Positions 18,542 to 31,949 of a stretch of 64,000 bases of DNA are shown here, piece by piece. Made by a program: the position numbers and the translations under genes. The notes beneath the pieces are model-generated. The model saw only the letters and a list, made by a program, of their open reading frames with translations, was not told where the DNA came from and ran no database searches. Origin of the DNA: Planctomycetia bacterium (lineage in GTDB: Bacteria; Planctomycetota; Planctomycetia; Pirellulales; Thermoguttaceae); NCBI GenBank assembly GCA_030539295.1, contig JAUNSJ010000003.1, positions 161,724 to 225,723 of the forward strand. The letters run 5' to 3'. Each line of letters starts with the position of its first letter. Position 1 is the first letter of the stretch.

Positions 18542-18967
18542 ATGGCAAAACAGCTCACAGCTACAGTAAAGTTTCACGCCACCGGAGGAAAGGCAACCGC
18601 AGCACCCCCTGTCGGTACCGCACTCGGTAAATATGGCTTGAACCTGGGTCAGTTCGTGCAACAGTTTAACGAACGAACCAAGGACAGCATGGGAATGCGA
18701 GTTCCCGTGGTCGTGAAAGTCTACAATGATCGTTCATTTGAATTGGAAACCAAAAGCCCGCATTCAGTAGATTTGCTGAAACAGGCAGCCGGTATTGTCA
18801 AGGGGTCGACGCACGTACCGAAGGAGAAAGTCGGTTCGGTTACGGTGGATCAGCTCAAGGAGATCGTCAAAACGAAGCAGAAGGATTTGAACGCGTATGA
18901 ACTGGATCATGCGGTTCGGGTTCTGGCGGGAACTGCCCGTAGTATGGGTTTAGACGTTGTCGAGTGA
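18542..18967 (+). CDS. rplK: 50S ribosomal protein L11
   Basis: 141 residues, normal length. L11 forms the GTPase-associated centre with 23S rRNA and L10/L12. Conserved stretches: PPVGTALGKYGLNLGQFVQQFN at the N-terminus (linker Pro-Pro present) and the C-terminal RNA-binding domain with GTARSMGLDV. It lies 46 bases after nusG and 112 before rplA. Confidence 0.97.
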   Translation: MAKQLTATVKFHATGGKATAAPPVGTALGKYGLNLGQFVQQFNERTKDSMGMRVPVVVKVYNDRSFELETKSPHSVDLLKQAAGIVKGSTHVPKEKVGSVTVDQLKEIVKTKQKDLNAYELDHAVRVLAGTARSMGLDVVE

Positions 18968-19079
18968 TTCACAGGCGCAGGCACAGAACAATTCGAGTCG
19001 AGATGGACAAAAGTGAAGTCTGGCAGAATTGATTTGTGTCGAATACAGTAAGAATAAAAACGAAAAAAGAGACATAACC

Positions 19080-19766
19080 ATGGCAAAAGTTTCAAAGAGA
19101 ATGAAAGAAATGGAAGCGAAGCTTCCGAAGACGAAGGCGCCGATTCCCTTGGCAGAAGCCGTTTCGCTGTTGAAGCAGTTCAATGTGCGTAAATTTGATC
19201 AGACGGTGGAAATCTCGATGCGATTGGGAGTTGACCCGAAGATGGCGGACCAGATTGTTCGTGGTTCGGTGGTTCTGCCCAATGGTATTGGCAAGAGTCT
19301 GCGAGTTGCGGTCTTTGCCAAAGGCGAGAAGGCGGAAGAAGCGACGGCGGCTGGTGCCGATTTCGTTGGCGCTGCGGATTTGGCCGAGAAGATTAAGGGT
19401 GGCTGGCTGGACTTCGATGTCTGTATTGCGAGCCCGGATATGATGGGTATGGTAGGACCTTTAGGCCGAGTGTTAGGACCGCGAGGTTTGATGCCGAGTC
19501 CACGAGCGGGAACCGTAACGCCGGATATTGCTAAAACGGTTAAGGAATACAAGGCAGGTAAAGTCGAGTTCCGTAATGACAAGGGTGGTATAGTCCATGC
19601 GGTCGTCGGGAAGATCAGTTTTGACGAAGCGAAGTTGCAAGAGAACGTACAGGCATTCATCCAGTACGTAATATCACTCAAGCCGGCGTCGATCAAGGGT
19701 GTGTATGTGAAGAGCATAAGTCTTTCCGCGACGATGAGCCCCGGTATTAACGTGCAGATCTCCTGA
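19080..19766 (+). CDS. rplA: 50S ribosomal protein L1
   Basis: 228 residues from ATG 19080, forming the mobile L1 stalk at the ribosomal E site. Recognised from [25 protein letters not shown] signature (seen as [18 protein letters not shown]) and [17 protein letters not shown]. The frame is open 51 bases further upstream, but 19080 gives the usual N-terminus ([10 protein letters not shown]) and follows AAAAGAGA. In many bacteria L1 represses its own operon at the mRNA leader; the 112-base gap after rplK could hold such a site, though I see no clear copy. Confidence 0.97.
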   Translation: MAKVSKRMKEMEAKLPKTKAPIPLAEAVSLLKQFNVRKFDQTVEISMRLGVDPKMADQIVRGSVVLPNGIGKSLRVAVFAKGEKAEEATAAGADFVGAADLAEKIKGGWLDFDVCIASPDMMGMVGPLGRVLGPRGLMPSPRAGTVTPDIAKTVKEYKAGKVEFRNDKGGIVHAVVGKISFDEAKLQENVQAFIQYVISLKPASIKGVYVKSISLSATMSPGINVQIS

Positions 19767-19820
19767 CGTTATGAAGAGGAACCCCAAACAAAATAACCCT
19801 TAAATGGAATCGGCAGAACA

Positions 19821-20384
19821 ATGAGTAAATACGTAAAGAACATAATCGTCGAGCATCTGAAGAAGAAGCTGACGGGGATCGATAACGCTCTGGTTGTGAA
19901 CGTTATCGGAATGGAAGTGAACAGCAGTAACAAGTTGCGTCGTGACCTGGTCGCCAAGGGGATCCATCTCATGGTGGTCAAGAACAGTCTGGCGGCGCGA
20001 GCTTTTGTCGGTACGGAATTGAATACCCTGATCCCGGATTCGGCGCAAGGGAGTTACGCGGTCTGCTGGGGTGCTTCCGATATCGTCTCACTGGCCAAGG
20101 AATTGGTTAAGGTATCGAAGGATAAAGCGTTTGCGAAGCTTGAACTTCGCGGCGGAATTATGGATGGCGAAGCGTTTGCGTCTGACAAGGTGGAAGACAT
20201 CAGCAAATGGCCAACGCGGGAAGAGCAAATTTCGATTCTTCTGGGGCAGATTGTGGGCGTCGGTTCGAAACTGTCGTCGCAGTTGCTTTCGGGAGGAGCG
20301 AATCTGGCCAGTCAGATCAAACAATTGGCCGACAAAGAAGGCGACGCGGTTGCAGAGGAAGTATCCGAAGGAACTGCTGCTTGA
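19821..20384 (+). CDS. rplJ: 50S ribosomal protein L10
   Basis: 187 residues, stalk base protein that carries the L7/L12 dimers. Typical elements: N-terminal LVVNVIGMEVNSSNKLRRDL, VVKNSLAARAF, and the C-terminal helix that binds L12, ending SEGTAA. It lies 54 bases after rplA. A stable hairpin in the 199-base gap to rplL may adjust the L10 to L12 ratio. Confidence 0.96.
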   Translation: MSKYVKNIIVEHLKKKLTGIDNALVVNVIGMEVNSSNKLRRDLVAKGIHLMVVKNSLAARAFVGTELNTLIPDSAQGSYAVCWGASDIVSLAKELVKVSKDKAFAKLELRGGIMDGEAFASDKVEDISKWPTREEQISILLGQIVGVGSKLSSQLLSGGANLASQIKQLADKEGDAVAEEVSEGTAA

Positions 20385-20498
20385 TCGAATATAACCAAGT
20401 GACGTTTTAACAAAAGAGTCTGCCATGTGCCTTTGACCACAGGAAGAATTTCGGTTATTCTTTCCGCAAAAGGTGGGAGCACGGCAGACCGAACGAGA

Positions 20499-20562
20499 GT
20501 CGAACGGAACATATTTCCTTGACTGCTGCAAAAGGAGCAGTGAGGAAAAGGGTCTGTTCGAC
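20499..20562 (+). promoter_or_regulatory. Extended RNA hairpin between rplJ and rplL
   Basis: Three nested arms: GTCGAAC 20499-20505 with GTTCGAC 20556-20562; TTTCCT 20514-20519 with AGGAAA 20543-20548; ACTGCT 20522-20527 with AGCAGT 20536-20541, loop GCAAAAGG. It ends only a few bases before the rplL ribosome site (GAAAGGA, 20566-20572). The sequence shows the structure; processing or translational control of L12 synthesis is inferred. Confidence 0.65.
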
Positions 20563-20583
20563 CGAAGAAAGGAAAATTTTACA

Positions 20584-20997
20584 ATGTCGAACGAACAAAC
20601 TGATCGTGAATTCTCCGATGCCATTAAAGAACTTGGCGACAAGATTATGGCCATGACTCTTAAAGAGGCGAAAGAGCTCAGCGATTACCTGAAAGACGTA
20701 CACGGAATTGAACCTGCTGCTGGTGGTGCCGTTATGGTAGCTGGTCCTGCTGCTGGTGCTGATGCCGCTGCTCCGGTTGAAGAGAAGACCGAATTCGACG
20801 TCGTTCTCGAAAACTTTGGCGCCAACAAGATTAACGTCATCAAAGTCGTGCGAACGGCGACCGGTGCGAGCTTGGGCGATGCCAAATCCATGGTGGAATC
20901 CGCTCCGAAAGCGATTAAGCAAGGCGTCTCCAAGGACGAAGCTGAAAAGCTTAAAAAGGAACTGGAAGACGCAGGTGCCACGGTCAGCTTGAAGTAA
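20584..20997 (+). CDS. rplL: 50S ribosomal protein L7/L12
   Basis: 137 residues, slightly longer than the common 120-130. N-terminal dimerisation domain ([20 protein letters not shown]), Ala/Gly hinge ([18 protein letters not shown]), and C-terminal factor-binding domain ([32 protein letters not shown]). ATG 20584 follows GAAAGGAAAA; the frame is open upstream through the hairpin but without a start signal. Recruits elongation factors to the ribosome in several copies on L10. Confidence 0.97.
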   Translation: MSNEQTDREFSDAIKELGDKIMAMTLKEAKELSDYLKDVHGIEPAAGGAVMVAGPAAGADAAAPVEEKTEFDVVLENFGANKINVIKVVRTATGASLGDAKSMVESAPKAIKQGVSKDEAEKLKKELEDAGATVSLK

Positions 20998-21021
20998 GTT
21001 TCAGACTGCGGCTTGAATTCG

Positions 21022-21058
21022 TATGGGGTGCCCGGCATAACGTTCGCGGTGCCCCATA
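21022..21058 (+). terminator. Hairpin after rplL, possible terminator or attenuator
   Basis: TATGGGGTGCC (21022-21032) pairs with GGTGCCCCATA (21048-21058) through 11 pairs including two G-T, then GCGTTTTAG. The T run is short, so partial termination (attenuation) between L12 and the polymerase genes is as likely as full termination. Confidence 0.5.
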
Positions 21059-21198
21059 TCGCGTTTTAGTTGTTACAGAATCGAATTTACATACACTTAT
21101 CCCTGCAATCCTGCTTTCCGCCCTTTTTTGGGCCGGTGAAAAAACGGCAAATGAGAGCTGAAAGACCATTCCTTATTCGTGTTGACTCGCTTGGTTGT

Positions 21199-21228
21199 AA
21201 AAAAAGTGCCAAAAAGGGCGACTTTTTT
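21199..21228 (+). terminator. A/T-armed terminator-like hairpin upstream of rpoB
   Basis: AAAAAAGT (21200-21207) and ACTTTTTT (21221-21228) with an inner GCC/GGC pair set. The A tract before and T tract after are typical of intrinsic terminators that act in both directions. It lies before the rpoB promoter candidate, which supports a separate rpoBC unit. Confidence 0.5.
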
Positions 21229-21261
21229 CTGAAATTTTCGAAAAAATGGGGCTACCCGCCC

Positions 21262-21290
21262 TTGTCGGTCCGTTGTTTGCATGGTATTAT
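21262..21290 (+). promoter_or_regulatory. Probable promoter for rpoBC
   Basis: TTGTCG (21262-21267), 17-base spacer ending in TGG (extended -10 type), TATTAT (21285-21290). It lies about 70 bases before the rpoB start, after two terminator-like hairpins, in a 361-base gap between rplL and rpoB. Confidence 0.5.
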
Positions 21291-21358
21291 TATAGTTCGG
21301 CGATTTTTATAAATTGGCTTCCAAGCTATCTATTGACCCTAAAGGAGGATACTCTTTC

Positions 21359-25150
<3,792 letters not shown>

Positions 25151-25281
25151 CGAACCGGGACTGTATCATTAATCAAGATAAAAACGACGACCGCGCTAGT
25201 GACCCATGAGGACCGAGTCCGCAGGAGATTTTCTTCTCCGGGTCCGAAGCGCCGGCGGTGCCAAAAAAAGGAGCGTCTGCG

Positions 25282-28200
25282 GTGAGCAGTAGTGAAACTT
25301 ACGAACGAATTAACGATTTCAATGCAGTCAAGATAAGCCTGGCGAACCCGAAGAAGATTCGGGAGGAGTCCCACGGCGAAGTAAAAAAACCGGAAACAAT
25401 CAATTACCGAACCTATCGTCCCGAACGTGATGGGCTCTTTTGCGAGAAGATTTTCGGACCTGAAAAGGACTGGGAATGTGCCTGTGGTAAATACCGCGGA
25501 ATGAAATATAAGGGAATGACCTGCGACCGCTGCGGCGTGAAAATCACGCACAGTCGCGTGCGCCGCAAGCGCATGGGCCATATTGAGTTAGCCGCTCCTG
25601 TTGTCCATATCTGGTTTTTCCGGGCAACGAGCTCGCGGCTGGCGAACCTGCTGGCCATGAAGGCCATGAGTCTGGAGAAGGTCATTTATTTTCAGGACTA
25701 TGTCGTTACGGACGCAGGCGATACGGCACTGAAGCTTGGCACTCTTCTGACGGAAGAGGAATATCGGAAGGAGCGGGAAGAATATGGCGATCGTTTCAAG
25801 GCGGAGATGGGTGCCGAAGCGATACGTAAACTTTTGAATCAGCTCAACGTTGTGGAACTGGCGAAGGAACTTCGTCAGGAGATCGCCGAGACGAAGTCGA
25901 AACAGCGTCGAAAAGACCTGGCCAATCGGCTCAAGCTGGTCGAGGCCCTGCGCAACTGCAGTAGCGAGAACAATCCGGCCTGGATGGTCTTGGACGTCAT
26001 TCCGGTCATACCGCCGGACCTCCGTCCTCTGGTTCTCCTTGAGTCGGGGACCTTTGCCACGAGTGACCTGAACGACCTGTATCGCCGTATTATTAACCGC
26101 AATAACCGTTTGAAAAAACTGGTCGATTTGAATGCGCCGGAAGTTATTATCCGTAATGAGAAGCGTATGCTTCAGCAGTCTGTTGACGCCTTGTTCGATA
26201 ACAGCCGGTGCAAGCGGAAAGTTTTGGGGTCGAGTAATCGTCCTTTAAAATCTCTTACCGACATGATTAAGGGTAAGCAAGGTCGTTTCCGGGAAAACCT
26301 GCTCGGCAAACGAGTTGACTACTCCGCGCGAAGTGTTATCGTTGTGGGTCCGACCATGCGTTTGCATCAGTGTGGTTTGCCGAAGAAGATCGCTCTGGAG
26401 CTGTATCAGCCGTTCATTATTCGGCGGCTCAAGGAACTTCAGCATGCCGACACGATCAAGAGCGCCAAGAAGATGCTTGAACGTAAGGATGAGGAGGTAT
26501 GGGATATTCTCGAAGAAGTGATTCAGAATCACCCCGTCCTGCTCAACCGAGCCCCGACCCTGCACCGCATGGGTATCCAGGCGTTCGAGCCGATTTTGAT
26601 CGAAGGCAATGCCATTAAGTTGCATCCGCTGGTTTGTAAAGGGTTTAACGCTGACTTCGACGGTGACCAGATGGCGGTCCATCTTCCGCTCTCTTTGGAG
26701 GCCCAGGTGGAAGCGCACACGCTCATGCTCTCGACGAATAATATTTTCAGTCCGGCGAACGGCCGTCCGGCCATTAGTCCGTCGCAGGATATTGTTATGG
26801 GTTGCTACTACATAACCATGCTCCTGCCGGGCATGAAGGGTGAAGGCATGAAGTTCGCCTCGAGCAGTGAAGCGTTTCTGGCGTATTCGCTTGGCAAGAT
26901 TGACCTTCAGGCGAAGATCTTCGTGCGTATGGCAAAGGGGCGTTGGATCAAGAATGAAAAGAGCCTCAAGCAGAGTGACTCGAAGGTTACCGAAGGCATG
27001 CTGTTCGAGACGAGTATCGGACGAATTCTCTTTAACGAGATCCTTCCGGAAGGGCTGCCCTTCTACAATGAAGAGATGATTTCGGGCAAGCTTCAGGAAG
27101 TGATTAGCGACTGCTACGAACTTCAGGGTCGTCGCGCGACTATTGACCTTTTGGACAATATGATGCGAATCGGGTTCCGTGAGAGTACGCACAGCGGACT
27201 TTCCTTTGCTACGGACGACCTTGTCACCCCGAAATCGAAAATCGATATTATTGCCGCAGGCGATAAGGAAGTCAAGAAGATCCAGTATCAATATGAGAAT
27301 GGTCAGTTGAGCCCGGATGAGCGTTACAATAAGATCATTGACGTATGGTCCCAGGTTCGGTCTACTATTACGGACAAGATGATGGAGGAACTGCGGAACG
27401 ACACAAGGTCGAACGGCTACGTCAATCCAATCTTCCTTATGGCGCACTCGGGAGCACGAGGTGGTACGGAGCAGATTCGACAGTTGGCCGGTATTCGTGG
27501 TTTGATGGCCAAGCCGAACGGTAAGATTATTGAAACCCCGGTTAAAGCGAATTTCCGGGAAGGGCTGTCCGTTCTGGAATATTTCAGCTCGACGCATGGT
27601 GCACGAAAAGGGTTGGCCGATACGGCACTTAAGACGGCGGACTCCGGGTACTTAACCCGTAAACTGGCGGACGTGGCGCAGAATTTCGTCGTAACGCGGC
27701 ACGACTGCGGTACGACCATGGGTATTGTTAAGGGAGCCACGGACTACGGCGGGAAGAAAATCTCGCTGGCCGAATCCATTACCGGACGTGTTGCCTGTGC
27801 CAATATTGTTGACCAGTCGACCGACGAAGTCATTATTCGCGCGAACGAATTGATTACGCCGGAAATTGCCAAGCGGATTGAGGCGATGGGCGTGCCGAAA
27901 ATTCGTGTGCGAAGCCCCATGACCTGTGAGGCGGAACTTGGCGTGTGTGCCTTGTGTTATGGTATGGACCTTTCGACCCGCAAGCTCGTGGAAGAAGGAA
28001 TGGCCGTTGGTATTATCGCCGCTCAAAGTATTGGTGAGCCGGGCACGCAGTTAACCATGCGTACGTTCCACATCGGTGGTGCCGCCGCGCACCAGGCGGA
28101 AGAGAGCGATATCAAGACGGAGCATGCCGGGACCATTGGTTTCCGGAAGATGGAAGTCATTGAGAACAAGGAGCGGAACAGTCTGCTCGTCCTGTCGTGC

Positions 28201-29688
28201 AAGAACGACGCGGGTATCGATATTCTCGACGCTTATGGTCGTAGTCGTATAACCTACAGTATTCCGGAAGGTGCCGAAGTTACCGTTCGGGAAGGGGACC
28301 AGGTCAAAGTGGGCGATATTCTGTGCAAGATGGACCCGCACAGCCAGTTGCTCTTGGCCAAAACCGCTGGTATTGTCCATTTCGACAATATTATCGACGG
28401 CGACACGGTCCAGACTTCGGTCGACCCGGTAACCGGTCAGCAGCACCGTACGGTAGACGAGCTGAAAGGGGACCGACATCCGCGTATTTACATTGCCGAT
28501 GAGTCTGGTCGTGGCTTGGAAGATTATTATCTGCCGACGAAATCTTCGATTGAAGTTGAAGATGGTCAGACCATAGTACGCGGAACCATATTGGCAAAAA
28601 CACCGCGTGGTGCCGAAGGAACGCAGGATATTACCAGTGGTCTTCCCCGGGTTACCGAAATCTTCGAGGCCCGTAAGCCGAAAGATCCGGCCATTATTTG
28701 CGAAATCGACGGTATTGTTACCCGAGGCGAAAAGCGTCATGGCAAGAATACGCTTATCGTTACGAGCAAGACGGAAGTGGACGGCGAGCCGATCGAGCGC
28801 ATTTATGAAGTGCCCAACGGCAAGCATATCCGCGTCATCAGTGGCGAAGAAGTCCGGGCAGGCCAGCCGCTGACCGACGGTTTTGTAACTCCGCATGACA
28901 TCTTGCGAATCAGTGGCGAGAATGCGGTGGAAGAATTTTTGACCCAAGAGATTCAGAACCTGTACCGAGTGCAGAACGTGGCGATCAACGACAAGCACAT
29001 AGAGATTATCGTTGCCCAGATGCTCCGCAAGGTCAAGATCGAAGCGGCGGGAGACACGACGTTCCTCGATGGCGAACTGGTCGACAAGTTTGATTTCCGA
29101 CGGCGTAATCGGGAATTGGACGCGTGCATCAAGGTAACCCTGCCGGGCGACACGGACTTCCAGATCGACGAGATTGTGCCGAAAGACATTTTTGAGGCGA
29201 AGAACATGAAGTTCGAGTCGGAAGGCGGAACGCCGGCCGAGGGAGTTAAGCCGACCAAAGCGACGGCGACCACCCAGCTTATGGGTATCGCGAAGGCGGC
29301 GGTCCAGAGTTCCAGCTTTATATCTGCGGCGAGCTTTCAGGAGACGACGAAGGTGCTCACGGAGGCAGCCCTGGCGAATCGCGTGGACCATCTGGTCGGC
29401 TTGAAAGAGAACGTTATTTTGGGCCGGCTGGTTCCGGCAGGTACCGGCTTTAGCAAGTACCAGAAGTCGCAATGGCGATATCGTCAAAGTGCGATAGAGG
29501 AAGCGGCGTCGAAGGGGTTCTCGTTTGAGGAAACCCAGAATTTCCCGCTTCTTAACGATGTCCCCCAGGCGGCTGCGGCCTCGCCGTTTGCCCCTGAAGA
29601 GGATAATATTCCTGTTTTCCCTGACATTGTCGATGATGTCCCGTCGGTAGGAACGAGTGTTTTTATCGACGAGAAGGGGAAAAAATAG
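25282..29688 (+). CDS. rpoC: DNA-directed RNA polymerase subunit beta'
   Basis: 1468 residues from GTG 25282. AAGGAG (25268-25273) is eight bases upstream, so 25282 is preferred over the in-frame GTG 25258. The N-terminal zinc site is [20 protein letters not shown], the active-site Mg loop [12 protein letters not shown], and the second zinc site uses [19 protein letters not shown]. The trigger-loop and C-terminal clamp regions are complete. The C-terminal tail (about 60 residues) is acidic and hydrophobic in patches, ending in FIDEKGKK. Follows rpoB after 131 bases. Confidence 0.98.
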   Translation: MSSSETYERINDFNAVKISLANPKKIREESHGEVKKPETINYRTYRPERDGLFCEKIFGPEKDWECACGKYRGMKYKGMTCDRCGVKITHSRVRRKRMGHIELAAPVVHIWFFRATSSRLANLLAMKAMSLEKVIYFQDYVVTDAGDTALKLGTLLTEEEYRKEREEYGDRFKAEMGAEAIRKLLNQLNVVELAKELRQEIAETKSKQRRKDLANRLKLVEALRNCSSENNPAWMVLDVIPVIPPDLRPLVLLESGTFATSDLNDLYRRIINRNNRLKKLVDLNAPEVIIRNEKRMLQQSVDALFDNSRCKRKVLGSSNRPLKSLTDMIKGKQGRFRENLLGKRVDYSARSVIVVGPTMRLHQCGLPKKIALELYQPFIIRRLKELQHADTIKSAKKMLERKDEEVWDILEEVIQNHPVLLNRAPTLHRMGIQAFEPILIEGNAIKLHPLVCKGFNADFDGDQMAVHLPLSLEAQVEAHTLMLSTNNIFSPANGRPAISPSQDIVMGCYYITMLLPGMKGEGMKFASSSEAFLAYSLGKIDLQAKIFVRMAKGRWIKNEKSLKQSDSKVTEGMLFETSIGRILFNEILPEGLPFYNEEMISGKLQEVISDCYELQGRRATIDLLDNMMRIGFRESTHSGLSFATDDLVTPKSKIDIIAAGDKEVKKIQYQYENGQLSPDERYNKIIDVWSQVRSTITDKMMEELRNDTRSNGYVNPIFLMAHSGARGGTEQIRQLAGIRGLMAKPNGKIIETPVKANFREGLSVLEYFSSTHGARKGLADTALKTADSGYLTRKLADVAQNFVVTRHDCGTTMGIVKGATDYGGKKISLAESITGRVACANIVDQSTDEVIIRANELITPEIAKRIEAMGVPKIRVRSPMTCEAELGVCALCYGMDLSTRKLVEEGMAVGIIAAQSIGEPGTQLTMRTFHIGGAAAHQAEESDIKTEHAGTIGFRKMEVIENKERNSLLVLSCKNDAGIDILDAYGRSRITYSIPEGAEVTVREGDQVKVGDILCKMDPHSQLLLAKTAGIVHFDNIIDGDTVQTSVDPVTGQQHRTVDELKGDRHPRIYIADESGRGLEDYYLPTKSSIEVEDGQTIVRGTILAKTPRGAEGTQDITSGLPRVTEIFEARKPKDPAIICEIDGIVTRGEKRHGKNTLIVTSKTEVDGEPIERIYEVPNGKHIRVISGEEVRAGQPLTDGFVTPHDILRISGENAVEEFLTQEIQNLYRVQNVAINDKHIEIIVAQMLRKVKIEAAGDTTFLDGELVDKFDFRRRNRELDACIKVTLPGDTDFQIDEIVPKDIFEAKNMKFESEGGTPAEGVKPTKATATTQLMGIAKAAVQSSSFISAASFQETTKVLTEAALANRVDHLVGLKENVILGRLVPAGTGFSKYQKSQWRYRQSAIEEAASKGFSFEETQNFPLLNDVPQAAAASPFAPEEDNIPVFPDIVDDVPSVGTSVFIDEKGKK

Positions 29689-29715
29689 GATAAAACGAGA
29701 TTTTTTGCTCAAGTA

Positions 29716-29747
29716 ACACCCCTTTTATTGTTTTAGAGGAGGGGTGT
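29716..29747. terminator. Hairpin after rpoC
   Basis: ACACCCCT (29716-29723) and AGGGGTGT (29740-29747) form an 8-pair stem with a 16-base T-rich loop, 27 bases after the rpoC stop. No T run follows on the plus strand, so it may mark a processing or weak termination site before the next promoter. Confidence 0.45.
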
Positions 29748-29750
29748 CCC

Positions 29751-29779
29751 TTGACAAGGGGCCGTTTTTGGAGTATGTT
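29751..29779 (+). promoter_or_regulatory. Strong sigma-70 promoter for rpsL-rpsG
   Basis: Perfect TTGACA (29751-29756), 17-base spacer, TATGTT (29774-29779). It stands directly behind the rpoC hairpin and makes rpsL-rpsG a separate unit with a leader of about 135 bases. Confidence 0.75.
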
Positions 29780-29921
29780 ATATATTCCCGTTATTACGGT
29801 AAAACCTTCCTGTTTATCGTCAGGAAAAGAGGTCTAAGCGGCCACGGGCTGGAAAGCCGATCAATGAGATTGAACGAGTTCGTGGCGCGTTTTTAACACA
29901 ATATTTTAGGTGAGAGTACAG

Positions 29922-30320
29922 ATGCCGACAATTAATCAACTGGTTCGAAAAAACCGTAAGCAGCAGCACAGCAAGACGAACACACCTGTTTTAGAGGGGT
30001 GTGCCCAGAAGCGAGGTGTGTGTCTGCTCGTTCGTACGATGCAGCCGAAGAAGCCGAATTCCGCTTTGCGACGTATTACCCGTGTTCGTCTTTCCAATGG
30101 TAAGGAAGTCACGGTATATATTCCGGGCGAAGGGCACAAGTTGCAGGAGCACTCGATTGTTCTGGTCCGTGGTGGCCGAGTCCGCGACCTGCCTGGTGTT
30201 CGTTATCAGGTTATTCGTGGCACGTTGGATGCGACCGGTGTCGACGGTCGTCGTCAGGCGCGCAGTCGTTATGGCGCGAAGAAGAACGTAGCTCCGGCCA
30301 AGGGCAAAGGGAAGAAGTAG
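29922..30320 (+). CDS. rpsL: 30S ribosomal protein S12
   Basis: 132 residues from ATG 29922 ([13 protein letters not shown]). S12 sits at the decoding centre. The conserved [16 protein letters not shown] has Lys in the PKKPNSA segment, the streptomycin-sensitive form; [31 protein letters not shown] is the second conserved block (cited by its ends [13 protein letters not shown] and VRDLPGVRY). AGGTGAGAG (29908-29916) is the likely ribosome site. The C-terminal tail is Lys-rich. Confidence 0.97.
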   Translation: MPTINQLVRKNRKQQHSKTNTPVLEGCAQKRGVCLLVRTMQPKKPNSALRRITRVRLSNGKEVTVYIPGEGHKLQEHSIVLVRGGRVRDLPGVRYQVIRGTLDATGVDGRRQARSRYGAKKNVAPAKGKGKK

Positions 30321-30441
30321 TCAACGGGATTTTCGATTTGTCGGCGAATGAGCTCACGGGAATGCCTGAGGTTGCATTGAACGTCGCGGGTCGGGTAACC
30401 AATTACACATTTGATACAAAACATTATCGGAAAGAAATACA

Positions 30442-30909
30442 ATGGGTCGTATTACAGCAAGTAAAAAGCAATTGAAGGGTGATCCCGTATACAATTCCAT
30501 CATTGCGAGCAAGTTTATCAACTGCCTTATGTTAGATGGCAGAAAGACCGCTGCACAGGCGATCTTTTATGACGCTCTTAAGATTATTCAGAAGAAGATT
30601 TCTGATGTCGAGCCGATCGACGTATTTACGCAGGCTTTAGATAACGTTAAGCCGAGCATAGAAGTACGGTCGAAGCGAGTTGGTGGTGCCTCGTATCAGG
30701 TGCCAATGCCGGTGCGAGCCTCGCGGGCGCAGTCGTTGTGCATACGGTGGATACTGGCTGCGATTCGCGAGAAGAAGGGTCAGCCGACGGCGCAGAAGTT
30801 AGCGGCGGAACTCTTGGCCGCATACAATAAAGAAGGCACGGCCTATACGAAGCGAGAGAACGTGCATCGTATGGCGGAAGCGAACAAGGCGTTTGCGCAT
30901 TTTGCCTGA
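30442..30909 (+). CDS. rpsG: 30S ribosomal protein S7
   Basis: 155 residues, primary 16S rRNA binder that starts head assembly. [35 protein letters not shown] and the C-terminal [12 protein letters not shown] are diagnostic. It lies 121 bases after rpsL. fusA and a second tuf, which follow S7 in many bacteria, are absent: an intrinsic terminator comes directly after. Confidence 0.97.
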   Translation: MGRITASKKQLKGDPVYNSIIASKFINCLMLDGRKTAAQAIFYDALKIIQKKISDVEPIDVFTQALDNVKPSIEVRSKRVGGASYQVPMPVRASRAQSLCIRWILAAIREKKGQPTAQKLAAELLAAYNKEGTAYTKRENVHRMAEANKAFAHFA

Positions 30910-30932
30910 TTTTATCAGCTTTCCGATCTTAC

Positions 30933-30966
30933 AGGCCGCGAACCTCACCTTTCGCGGCCTTTTTTA
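30933..30966 (+). terminator. Intrinsic terminator after rpsG
   Basis: AGGCCGCGAA (30933-30942) and TTCGCGGCCT (30951-30960) form a 10-pair GC-rich stem with an eight-base loop, followed by seven T. A textbook rho-independent terminator closing the rpsL-rpsG unit. Confidence 0.93.
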
Positions 30967-31018
30967 ATGGCTTACCGATGATTCATGGTGTTTTATTGCC
31001 TGTGTTTGGCATTCCATT

Positions 31019-31047
31019 TTGACGGCTCCTACTATATATACTATATA
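31019..31047 (+). promoter_or_regulatory. Promoter at the very start of the SPOUT methyltransferase gene
   Basis: TTGACG (31019-31024), 17-base spacer, TATATA (31042-31047). A TATACT box at 31037-31042 overlaps it. The predicted transcript would begin at about 31049-31055, at or just past the first two ATG codons, which would leave no leader. Confidence 0.45.
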
Positions 31048-31943
31048 TGATGACGATTCCCATTGCTTTGGACGACTTGGCCGACTCGCGGCTCGACGCG
31101 TTTCGCAACTTACCGGAGCGGACGCTGCGGGGCGAGTCGCTTTTTATTGCCGAAGGGGAACTCGTCGCCGACCGGCTGCTCCGTTCCGGGTACCCGATTG
31201 AATCCGTACTGGTTGCAAGAGACGTTCCGCAGGCCATGGCCGTTTTGCCGGCGGTCCCTGAAAATGTGCCGGTCTATTCACTTCCGGCGAAAGTTATGCT
31301 ATCGGAAATAGTCGGGTTTCCGTACTATCATGGCGTCTTGGTACTGGCGCGGCGTCCGGAACTTCGTCAATTTGGGGACCTATTTGGACTTGGCTTGCGC
31401 GGTGATGAAGGTAGTGAACCGGATTATTCCTCTGTTGCGGGCGCGTGGGTCGTTTTACCGGACGCGACGAAGCCGGACAATCTTGGCCTGGTCTTTCGAT
31501 CGGCGGCGGCACTGGGCGCCCGAGGCGTCGTCTTGGGCGAGAAGTGTTGTGACCCGTTCTCGCGACGCGCGCTGCGTGTCTCGATGGGCGGCGTACTTCA
31601 GGTTCCGATTTGTGTTTCGCGTGACTTGGCCGGAGACCTCAAGGAGCTTCGTCTGCGACGCACACGGCGTGAAGACGCACCTGTACTCTTCGCGACCGTC
31701 CTGGCGGAGGACGCGGTTCGGTCGACCACGAAAGAATCGTATCCTGCATGCTCGCTTTTGCTTTTTGGCAATGAGTACACCGGCTTAACCCCGGAGCTGG
31801 TCGCGATTTGTGACGAAAAGATTATGATACCGATTCGTCCGGATGTGGATTCCCTCAATTTGGGAGTCTCGGCGGGGATATTTTTATACGAATACAAGCG
31901 TCTGGCTCGCGAGAGCGAATCGCGACCAGGAAAGTTGGGCTGA
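31047..31943 (+). CDS. TrmH/SpoU-family (SPOUT) RNA 2'-O-methyltransferase
   Basis: 298 residues. The N-terminal substrate-binding domain is of the L30-like kind seen in TrmH/RlmB relatives (GESLFIAEGELVADRLLRSG, cited as GESLFIAEGEL). The SPOUT catalytic domain follows with its three motifs: DNLGLVFRSAAALGA, LLFGNEYTGL and SLNLGVSAGIFLYEY, which form the knotted SAM site. It methylates ribose 2'-OH in rRNA or tRNA; the exact nucleotide cannot be told from the sequence. ATGs at 31047 and 31050 are adjacent, with no ribosome site upstream. The MFS gene starts seven bases after the stop. Confidence 0.85.
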   Translation: MMTIPIALDDLADSRLDAFRNLPERTLRGESLFIAEGELVADRLLRSGYPIESVLVARDVPQAMAVLPAVPENVPVYSLPAKVMLSEIVGFPYYHGVLVLARRPELRQFGDLFGLGLRGDEGSEPDYSSVAGAWVVLPDATKPDNLGLVFRSAAALGARGVVLGEKCCDPFSRRALRVSMGGVLQVPICVSRDLAGDLKELRLRRTRREDAPVLFATVLAEDAVRSTTKESYPACSLLLFGNEYTGLTPELVAICDEKIMIPIRPDVDSLNLGVSAGIFLYEYKRLARESESRPGKLG

Positions 31944-31949
31944 AGTCAC

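Noticed and set aside
26245..29712. Two long minus-strand frames (450 and 553 codons) opposite rpoC
   Set aside because: Antisense to a highly conserved gene, no ribosome site or family match; product of codon bias.
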